DNA from: Albugo candida
Taxonomy: Eukaryota; Oomycota; Peronosporomycetes; Albuginales; Albuginaceae
Assembly (NCBI GenBank): GCA_905220665.1
Contig: CAJNAR010000075.1
Span: forward strand, 1 to 31,531
Reading direction: 5' to 3'
DNA length: 31,531 nucleotides
The position numbers were made by a program, and so were the translations under genes. The notes beneath the pieces are model-generated. The model was not told the origin of the DNA. It ran no database searches and saw only the letters and a list, made by a program, of their open reading frames with translations. Position 1 is the stretch's first letter. Each line of letters begins with the position of its first letter. Below, piece by piece: positions 22,864 through 31,156 of the stretch.

Positions 22864-23445
22864 GCTCGACGAGGACGATCTTGTGGACACATGGATCTTG
22901 TACTTGAGAAAATAGAGAGAAATTACACCAAGCTTATCAAATCTTGAGAGTTTACTCAAGTAGTGAATTTGTTAAATGTGATTTATGAAATATGATTGTT
23001 TATGGGAAATAAGGCTCGTAAAGTTTTCTTACTAGGTTGAAAAAGATTCACAACTTACTACTCGTTCCATTAATTCATTACGCTCGTTTGTGTGTGGTCT
23101 TGTAGAAAGGACGTTGCCCGCACGCAGTGTTTATGGAACCTTTGTGATTGTCTCATTACAACTGTATTCTAGGGTGACTGGATATATATATATATATTCC
23201 ACTGACATAAAACAATATTACGTTTATTACAGCGCATATTTCTCACTGCATAACATAACATAGAACACACAACGTCTTGAACTCACCGAACGTTTTTTTC
23301 TAAATCATGAGGATTTCGACCTTCGATCCAGTCTTGACGATTGGCACCTTCACAGCATTGATTGATCGAAAATTCTTGCTATCAAAAATTTGATTAGTGA
23401 TGTTCCCGAGGAAACAAAAAACTCTACTATGGACTTTTCAATGAT
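22864..23445 (+). repeat. Monomer U40 (582 bp; H, T', m2, L3)
   Basis: Copy of U33, with the TA expansion and actcaccgaacg. Differs by gtttatggg and tttattac. Confidence 0.93.
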
Positions 23446-24025
23446 GCTCGACGAGGACGATCTTGTGGACACATTGATCTTGTACTTGAGAAAATAGAGA
23501 GAAATTACACCAAGCTTATCAAATCTTGAGAGTTTACTCAAGTAGTGAATTTGTTAAATGTGATTTATGAAATATGATTGTGTATGGGAAATAAGGCTCG
23601 TAAAGTTTTCTTACTAGGTTGAAAAAGATTCACAACTTACTACTCGTTCCAGTAATTCATTACGCTCGTTTGTGTGTGGTCTTGTAGGAAGGACGTTGCC
23701 CGCACGCAGTGTTTTTGGAACCTTTGAGATTGTCTCATTACAGTTGTATTCTAGGGTGACTGGATACATATCTGTATTCGACCGACAGAATAGAAATGTT
23801 ACGAAGATTACATTGAATCTTTCTTACTGCATAATATAACATAGAACACACAACGTCTTGAACTCGCCGAACGTTTTTTTCTAAATCATGAGGATTTCGA
23901 CCTTCGATCCAGTTTGACGATTGGCACCTTCACAGCATTGATTGATCGAAAATTCTTGCTATCAAAAATTTGATTAGTGATGTTCCCGAGGAAACAAAAA
24001 ACTCTACTATGGACTTTTCAATGAT
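23446..24025 (+). repeat. Monomer U41, A type (580 bp; H, T, m3, L3)
   Basis: Copy of U34 with ttccagtaattc and a reversion to gtaggaagg, possibly a conversion tract. Confidence 0.93.
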
Positions 24026-24604
24026 GCTCGACGAGGACGATCTTGTGGACACATTGATCTTGTACTTGAGAAAATAGAGAGAAATTACACCAAGCTTATC
24101 AAATCTCGAGAGTTTACAGAAGTAATGAATTTGTTAAATGTGATTTATGAAATATGATTGTTTATGGGAAATAAGGCTCGTAAAGTTTTCTACTAGGTTG
24201 AAAAAGATTCACAACTTACTACTCGTTCCATTAATTCATTACGCTCGTTTGTGTGTGGTCTTGTAGAAAGGACGTTGCCCGCACGCAGTGTTTTTGGAAC
24301 CTTTGAGATTGTCTCATTACAGTTGTATTCTAGGGTGACTGGATACATATCTGTATTCGACCGACAGAATAAAAATGTTACGTTTGTTACAGCGCGTATT
24401 TCTCACTGCATAATATAACATAGAACACACAACGTCTTGAACTCGCCGAACGTTTTTTTCTAAATCATGAGGATTTCGACCTTCGATCCAGTTTGACGAT
24501 CGGCACTTTCACAGCACTGATTGAACGAAAATTGTTGCTATCCAAAATTTGATTGGTGATGTTCCCGAATAAACAAAAAACTCTACTATGGGTTTTTCAA
24601 TGAT
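24026..24604 (+). repeat. Monomer U42, B type (579 bp; X, T, m1, L2)
   Basis: Copy of U35 with an uninterrupted 7-T run. Ends in gggtttttc. Confidence 0.93.
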
Positions 24605-25183
24605 GCTCGACGAGGACGATCTTGTGGACACATGGATCTTGTACTTGAGAAAATAGAGAGAAGTTACACCAAGCTTATCAAATCTTGAGAGTTTACTCAA
24701 GTAGTGAATTTGTTAAATGTGATTTATGAAATATGATTGTGTATGGGAAATAAGGCTCGTAAAGTTTTCTACTAGGTTGAAAAAGATTCACAACTTACTA
24801 CTCGTTCCATTAATTCATTACGCTCGTTTGTGTGTGGTCTTGTAGAAAGGACGTTGCCCGCACGCAGTGTTTTTGGAACCTTTGAGATTGTCTCATTACA
24901 GTTGTATTCTAGGGTGACTGGATACATATCTGTATTCGACCGACAGAATAGAAATGTTACGAAGATTACATTGAATCTTTCTTACTGCATAATATAACAT
25001 AGAACACACAACGTCTTGAACTCGCCGAACGTTTTTTTCTAAATCATGAGGATTTCGACCTTCGATCCAGTTTGACGATTGGCACCTTCACAGCATTGAT
25101 TGATCGAAAATTCTTGCTATCAAAAATTTGATTAGTGATGTTCCCGAGGAAACAAAAAACTCTACTATGGACTTTTCAATGAT
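24605..25183 (+). repeat. Monomer U43, A type (579 bp; H, T, m3, L3)
   Basis: Copy of U36 with gtgtatggg. Starts the regular alternation with B monomers. Confidence 0.93.
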
Positions 25184-25761
25184 GCTCGACGAGGACGATC
25201 TTGTGGACACATTGATCTTGTATTTGAGAAAATAGAGAGAAATTACACCAAGCTTATCAAATCTCGAGAGTTTACAGAAGTAATGAATTTGTTAAATGTG
25301 ATTTATGAAATATGATTGTTTATGGGAAATAAGGCTCGTAAAGTTTTCTACTAGGTTGAAAAAGATTCACAACTTACTACTCGTTCCATTATTTCATTAC
25401 GCTCGTTTGTGTGTGGTCTTGTAGAAAGGACGTTGCCCGCACGCAGTGTTTTTGGAACCTTTGAAATTGTCTCATTACAGTTGTATTCTAGGGTGACTGG
25501 ATACATATCTGTATTCGACCGACAGAATAAAAATGTTACGTTTGTTACAGCGCGTATTTCTCACTGCATAATATAACATAGAACACACAACGTCTTGAAC
25601 TCGCCGAACGTTTTTCCTAAATCATGAGGATTTCGACCTTCGATCCAGTTTGACGATCGGCACTTTCACAGCACTGATTGAACGAAAATTGTTGCTATCC
25701 AAAATTTGATTGGTGATGTTCCCGAATAAACAAAAAACTCTACTATGGGCTTTTCAATGAT
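25184..25761 (+). repeat. Monomer U44, B type (578 bp; X, T, m1, L2)
   Basis: tgtatttgag and ttccattatttc, also in U46 and U48. Private ctttgaaattg. Has cctaaatc. Confidence 0.93.
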
Positions 25762-26341
25762 GCTCGACGAGGACGATCTTGTGGACACATGGATCTTGTA
25801 CTTGAGAAAATAGAGAGAAATTACACCAAGCTTATCAAATCTTGAGAGTTTACTCAAGTAGTGAATTTGTTAAATGTGATTTATGAAATATGATTGTGTA
25901 TGGGAAATAATGCTCGTAAAGTTTTCTTACTAGGTTGAAAAAGATTCACAACTTACTACTCGTTCCATTATTTCATTACGCTCGTTTGTGTGTGGTCTTG
26001 TAGAAAGGACGTTGCCCGCACGCAGTGTTTTTGGAACCTTTGAGATTGTCTCATTACAGTTGTATTCTAGGGTGACTGGATACATATCTGTATTCGACCG
26101 ACAGAATAGAAATGTTACGAAGATTACATTGAATCTTTCTTACTGCATAATATAACATAGAACACACAACGTCTTGAACTCGCCGAACGTTTTTTTCTAA
26201 ATCATGAGGATTTCGACCTTCGATCCAGTTTGACGATTGGCACCTTCACAGCATTGATTGATCGAAAATTCTTGCTATCAAAAATTTGATTAGTGATGTT
26301 CCCGAGGAAACAAAAAACTCTACTATGGACTTTTCAATGAT
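25762..26341 (+). repeat. Monomer U45, A type (580 bp; H, T, m3, L3)
   Basis: Private aataatgctcg; carries ttccattatttc, otherwise seen in U39 and the B monomers U44, U46 and U48. Confidence 0.93.
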
Positions 26342-26919
26342 GCTCGACGAGGACGATCTTGTGGACACATTGATCTTGTATTTGAGAAAATAGAGAGAAA
26401 TTACACCAAGCTTATCAAATCTCGAGAGTTTACAGAAGTAATGAATTTGTTAAATGTGATTTATGAAATATGATTGTTTATGGGAAATAAGGCTCGTAAA
26501 GTTTTCTACTAGGTTGAAAAAGATTCACAACTTACTACTCGTTCCATTATTTCATTACGCTCGTTTGTGTGTGGTCTTGTAGAAAGGACGTTGCCCGCAC
26601 GCAGTGTTTTTGGAACCTTTGAGATTGTCTCATTACAGTTGTATTCTAGCGTGACTGGATACATATCTGTATTCGACCGACAGAATAAAAATGTTACGTT
26701 TGTTACAGCGCGTATTTCTCACTGCATAATATAACATAGAACACACAACGTCTTGAACTCGCCGAACGTTTTTCCTAAATCATGAGGATTTCGACCTTCG
26801 ATCCAGTTTGACGATCGGCACTTTCACAGCACTGATTGAACGAAAATTGTTGCTATCCAAAATTTGATTGGTGATGTTCCCGAATAAACAAAAAACTCTA
26901 CTATGGGCTTTTCAATGAT
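26342..26919 (+). repeat. Monomer U46, B type (578 bp; X, T, m1, L2)
   Basis: ctagcgtgactgg, shared only with U48, marks the recent dimer duplication. Confidence 0.93.
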
Positions 26920-27499
26920 GCTCGACGAGGACGATCTTGTGGACACATGGATCTTGTACTTGAGAAAATAGAGAGAAGTTACACCAAGCTTATCAAATCT
27001 TGAGAGTTTACTCAAGTAGTGAATTTGTTAAATGTGATTTATGAAATATGATTGTTTATGGGAAATAAGGCTCGTAAAGTTTTCTTACTAGGTTGAAAAA
27101 GATTCACAACTTACTACTCGTTCCATTAATTCATTACGCTCGTTTGTGTGTGGTCTTGTAGAAAGGACGTTGCCCGCACGCAGTGTTTTTGGAACCTTTG
27201 AGATTGTCTCATTACAGTTGTATTCTAGGGTGACTGGATACATATCTGTATTCGACCGACAGAATAGAAATGTTACGAAGATTACATGGAATCTTTCTTA
27301 CTGCATAATATAACATAGAACACACAACGTCTTGAACTCGCCGAACGTTTTTTTCTAAATCATGAGGATTTCGACCTTCGATCCAGTTTGACGATTGGCA
27401 CCTTCACAGCATTGATTGATCGAAAATTCTTGCTATCAAAAATTTGATTAGTGATGTTCCCGAGGAAACAAAAAACTCTACTATGGACTTTTCAATGAT
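26920..27499 (+). repeat. Monomer U47, A type (580 bp; H, T, m3, L3)
   Basis: acatggaatc in place of acattgaatc, shared only with U49. Carries gaagttacacc. Confidence 0.93.
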
Positions 27500-28077
27500 G
27501 CTCGACGAGGACGATCTTGTGGACACATTGATCTTGTATTTGAGAAAATAGAGAGAAATTACACCAAGCTTATCAAATCTCGAGAGTTTACAGAAGTAAT
27601 GAATTTGTTAAATGTGATTTATGAAATATGATTGTTTATGGGAAATAAGGCTCGTAAAGTTTTCTACTAGGTTGAAAAAGATTCACAACTTACTACTCGT
27701 TCCATTATTTCATTACGCTCGTTTGTGTGTGGTCTTGTAGAAAGGACGTTGCCCGCACGCAGTGTTTTTGGAACCTTTGAGATTGTCTCATTACAGTTGT
27801 ATTCTAGCGTGACTGGATACATATCTGTATTCGACCGACAGAATAAAAATGTTACGTTTGTTACAGCGCGTATTTCTCACTGCATAATATAACATAGAAC
27901 ACACAACGTCTTGAACTCGCCGAACGTTTTTCCTAAATCATGAGGATTTCGACCTTCGATCCAGTTTGACGATCGGCACTTTCACAGCACTGATTGAACG
28001 AAAATTGTTGCTATCCAAAATTTGATTGGTGATGTTCCCGAATAAACAAAAAACTCTACTATGGGCTTTTCAATGAT
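27500..28077 (+). repeat. Monomer U48, B type (578 bp; X, T, m1, L2)
   Basis: Copy of U46 at offset 1158, including ctagcgtgactgg. Confidence 0.93.
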
Positions 28078-28653
28078 GCTCGACGAGGACGATCTTGTGG
28101 ACACATGGATCTTGTACTTGAGAAAATAGAGAGAAATTACACCAAGCTTATCAAATCTTGAGAGTTTACTCAAGTAGTGAATTTGTTGTGATTTATGAAA
28201 TATGATTGTTTATGGGAAATAAGGCTCGTAAAGTTTTCTTACTAGGTTGAAAAAGATTCACAACTTACTACTCGTTCCATTAATTCATTACGCTCGTTTG
28301 TGTGTGGTCTTGTAGAAAGGACGTTGCCCGCACGCAGTGTTTTTGGAACCTTTGAGATTGTCTCATTACAGTTGTATTCTAGGGTGACTGGATACATATC
28401 TGTATTCGACCGACAGAATAGAAATGTTACGAAGATTACATGGAATCTTTCTTACTGCATAATATAACATAGAACACACAACGTCTTGAACTCGCCGAAC
28501 GTTTTTTTCTACATCATGAGGATTTCGACCTTCGATCCAGTTTGACGATTGGCACCTTCACAGCATTGATTGATCAAAAATTCTTGCTATCAAAAATTTG
28601 ATTAGTGATGTTCCCGAGGAAACAAAAAACTCTACTATGGACTTTTCAATGAT
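28078..28653 (+). repeat. Monomer U49, A type (576 bp; H, T, m3, L3)
   Basis: Copy of U47 with a 4-base loss (gaatttgttgtgattt), tctacatcatg and gatcaaaaattc. Confidence 0.93.
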
Positions 28654-29232
28654 GCTCGACGAGGACGATCTTGTGGACACATGGATCTTGTACTTGAGAA
28701 AATAGAGAGAAATTGCACCAAGCTTATCAAATCTTGAGAGTTTACTCAAGTAGTGAATTTGTTAAATGTGATTTATGAAATATGATTGTTTATGGGAAAT
28801 AAGGCTCGTAAAGTTTTCTTACTAGGTTGAAAAAGATTCACAACTTACTACTCGTTCCATTAATTCATTACGCTCGTTTGTGTGTGGTCTTGTAGGAAGG
28901 ACGTTGCCCGCGCACAGCGTTCATGGACCCTCTGAGATTGTCTCATTACAGTTGTATTCTAGGGCGACTGAATATATATATGTATTCTACTGACATAAAA
29001 GAATATTACGTTTATTACAGCGCATATTTCTCACTGCATAATATAACATAGAACACACAACGTCTTGAACTCGCCGAACGTTTTTTTCTAAATCATCAGG
29101 ATTTCGACCTTCGATCCAGTTTGACGATCGGCACTTTCACAGCACTGATTGAACGAAAATTGTTGCTATCAAAAATTTGATTGGTGATGTTCCCGAGGAA
29201 ACAAAAAACTCTACTATGGACTTTTCAATGAT
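28654..29232 (+). repeat. Monomer U50, chimera (579 bp; H, C, m2, L2/L3)
   Basis: Brings back the C centre and gtaggaagg after 12 kb without C monomers. The right arm starts L2 (actgattgaacg, gttgctatc), continues as L3 (aaaaattt), and ends ttggtgatg with cccgagg. catcagg links it to U27-U29. Confidence 0.93.
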
Positions 29233-29245
29233 GCTCGACGAGGAC
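29226..29245 (+). other. Invariant monomer core (map monomer)
   Basis: The stretch caatgatgctcgacgaggac is the same at essentially every phase mark; the only nearby changes I noticed are single bases just upstream (U15, U36, U39, U43 junctions). The adjoining atcttgtggacacat is also constant apart from one G/A. A protein-binding or structural role is possible, but strong homogenisation alone could give this. Confidence 0.5.
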
Positions 29246-29311
29246 GATCTTGTGGACACATGGATCTTGTACTTGAGAAAATAGAGAGAAATTACACCAA
29301 GCTTATCAAAT

Positions 29312-29329
29312 CTTGAGAGTTTACTCAAG
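29312..29329 (+). other. Perfect 6-bp inverted repeat (H hairpin, map monomer)
   Basis: cttgag and ctcaag flank the 6-base loop agttta. It is present in the H monomers. In X monomers both sides of the stem differ (ctcgag, cagaag), so the inverted repeat is absent. Confidence 0.6.
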
Positions 29330-29450
29330 TAGTGAATTTGTTAAATGTGATTTATGAAATATGATTGTTTATGGGAAATAAGGCTCGTAAAGTTTTCTTA
29401 CTAGGTTGAAAAAGATTCACAACTTACTACTCGTTCCATTAATTCATTAC

Positions 29451-29474
29451 GTTTGTTTGTGTGTGGTCTTGTAG
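29451..29474 (+). other. Splice-acceptor-like sequence (map monomer)
   Basis: A TG-rich stretch (gtttgtttgtgtgtggtc) ends in ttgtag before gaagg. Every monomer has a version. In long forms it is gtttgtttatagtgatcttgtag, preceded by tactaat. It resembles a 3' splice site with a branch-point-like string, but it is not a strong pyrimidine tract and no clear donor is conserved, so this is speculative. Confidence 0.2.
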
Positions 29475-29550
29475 GAAGGACGTTGCCCGCACGCAGCGTT
29501 TATGGAACCTTTGTGATTGTCTCATTACAACTGTATTCTAGGGTGACTGG

Positions 29551-29564
29551 ATACATATATGTAT
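29551..29564 (+). other. 14-bp perfect palindrome, TATA-rich (map monomer)
   Basis: atacatatatgtat is its own reverse complement. C monomers have atatatatatgtat, and A and B monomers have atacatatctgtat; both are imperfect. U33 and U40 have a longer TA run. It could serve as a TATA-like element or a cruciform-prone site; nothing further supports this. Confidence 0.4.
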
Positions 29565-29659
29565 TCCACTGACATAAAAGAATATTACGTTTATTACAGC
29601 GCATATTTCTCACTGCATAATATAACATAGAACACACAACGTCTTGAACTCGCCGAACG

Positions 29660-29666
29660 TTTTTTT
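29660..29666 (+). other. T7 run after gaacg (map monomer)
   Basis: A 7-T run (8 in a few monomers, interrupted in U6, U15 and several B monomers). It would satisfy a Pol III terminator on the plus strand, but no A box or convincing B box lies upstream. Confidence 0.25.
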
Positions 29667-29812
29667 CTAAATCATGAGGATTTCGACCTTCGATCCAGTC
29701 TTGACGATCGGCACTTTCACAGCACTGATTGAACGAAAATTGTTGCTATCCAAAATTTGATTGGTGATGTTCCCGAATAAACAAAAAACTCTACTATGGA
29801 CTTTTCAATGAT

Positions 29813-30486
29813 GCTCGACGAGGACGATCTTGTGGACACATTGATCTTGTACTTGAGAAAATAGAGAGAAATTACACCAAGCTTATCAAATCTTGAGAGT
29901 TTACAGAAGTAGTGAATGTGTTAAATGTGATTTATGCAATCTGATTGTTTATGAGAAATAAGGCTCGTTCGTAAAAGAGTTTTTACCAGATTGAAAAAGA
30001 TCACAACTTCCTACTTGTTCCATTAATTCATTATCGATGAATTGTAAGATCTAGAGTCAAATTGTTATAGAATGTGAATTATGAACAAGTGTACTAATGT
30101 AGTTGAAGTAAGCACTAATGTACATACGTTTCTTTATAGTGATCTTGTAGAAAGGACGTTGCCCGCACCCAGTGTTTATGGAACCTTTGTGATTGTCTCA
30201 TTACAACTGTATTCTAGGGTGACTGGATACATATATGTATTCCACTGACATAAAAGAATAATACGTTTATTACAGCGCATATTCTCACTGCATAATATAA
30301 CATAAAACACACAACGTCTTGAACTCGCCGAACGTTTTTTTCTAAATCATGAGGATTTCGACCTTCGATCCAGTTTGACGATCGGCACCTTCACAGCATT
30401 GATTGATCGAAAATTCTAGCTATCTAAAATTTGATTGGTGATGTTCCCGAGGAAACAAAAAACTCTACTTTGGGCTTTTCAATGAT
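29813..30486 (+). repeat. Monomer U52, long form (674 bp; M, T', m2, hybrid right arm)
   Basis: First of three consecutive long forms. Has gtgaatgtg, tatgcaatctg, tatgagaaat and a 4-base duplication (cgttcgtaaa). The right arm, ctagctatctaaaattt with cccgagg and ctactttgggc, occurs only here and in U53. Confidence 0.93.
29975..30150 (+). repeat. Long-form segment in U52
   Basis: 176 bases, as in U31, with attgttatag for attgcaatag and gtttctttatag at the right. Hairpin at 30025-30043. Confidence 0.9.
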
Positions 30487-31156
30487 GCTCGACGAGGACG
30501 ATCTTGTGGACACATGATCTTGTACTTGAGAAAATAGAGAGAAATTACACCAAGCTTATCAAATCTTGAGAGTTTACAGAAGTAGTGAATGTGTTAAATG
30601 TGATTTATGCAATCTGATTGTTTATGAGAAATAAGGCTCGTCAAAGAGTTTTTACCAGATTGAAAAAGATCACAACTTCCTACTTGTTCCATTAATTCAT
30701 TATCGATGAATTGTAAGATCTAGAGTCAAATTGCAATAAAATGTGAATTATGAACAAGTGTACTAATGTAGTTGAAGTAAGCACTAATGTACATACGTTT
30801 CTTTATAGTGATCTTGTAGAAAGGACGTTGCCCGCACCCAGTGTTTATGGAACCTTTGTGATTGTCTCATTACAACTGTATTCTAGGGTGACTGGATACA
30901 TATATGTATTCCACTAACATAAAAGAATATTACGTTTATTACAGCGCATATTTCTCACTGCATAATATAACATAGAACACACAACGTCTTGAACTCGCCG
31001 AACGTTTTTTTCTACATCATGAGGATTTCGACCTTCGATCCAGTTTGACGATCGGCACCTTCACAGCATTGATTGATCGAAAATTCTAGCTATCTAAAAT
31101 TTGATTGGTGATGTTCCCGAGGAAACAAAAAACTCTACTTTGGGCTTTTCAATGAT
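30487..31156 (+). repeat. Monomer U53, long form (670 bp; M, T', m2, hybrid right arm)
   Basis: Near copy of U52, with acacatgatc, ccactaacat and tctacatcatg. Has cgtcaaagag where U52 has the duplicated cgttcgtaaaagag. Confidence 0.93.
30644..30819 (+). repeat. Long-form segment in U53
   Basis: 176 bases; hairpin at 30694-30712; ttgcaataaaatg creates an AATAAA string absent from U31 and U37. Confidence 0.9.

Larger units (their letters stand above)
24605..28653 (+). repeat. Alternating A/B dimer higher-order repeat, period about 1158 bp
   Basis: Monomers U43, U45, U47 and U49 are A type (H, m3, L3), and U44, U46 and U48 are B type (X, m1, L2). Phase marks two apart are 1156-1158 bp. A shorter run of the same alternation is present at U34-U36 and U41-U42. 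Within a class the monomers are much closer to each other than to the neighbouring class. Confidence 0.9.
29233..29812 (+). repeat. Monomer U51 (580 bp; H, T', m2, L2)
   Basis: Used here as the map monomer for short motifs. Centre gcagcgtttatgg, palindrome intact, private acgtttgtttgtg. Confidence 0.93.

Noticed and set aside
29137..29328. A recurring 63-residue minus-strand frame, present in many monomers
   Set aside because: It starts at TTG, not ATG, is broken by one-base indels (acacatgatc) in other monomers, and its residues include low-complexity serine/isoleucine runs with no recognisable family. Its recurrence follows from the repeat itself.
29651..29710. Pol III gene: T7 run plus B-box-like ccttcgatcc on the plus strand and gagttcaagac on the minus strand
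   Set aside because: The plus-strand B-box-like string lies downstream of the T-run, lacks the GG start, and no A box is found. The minus-strand match has no pairing arm.
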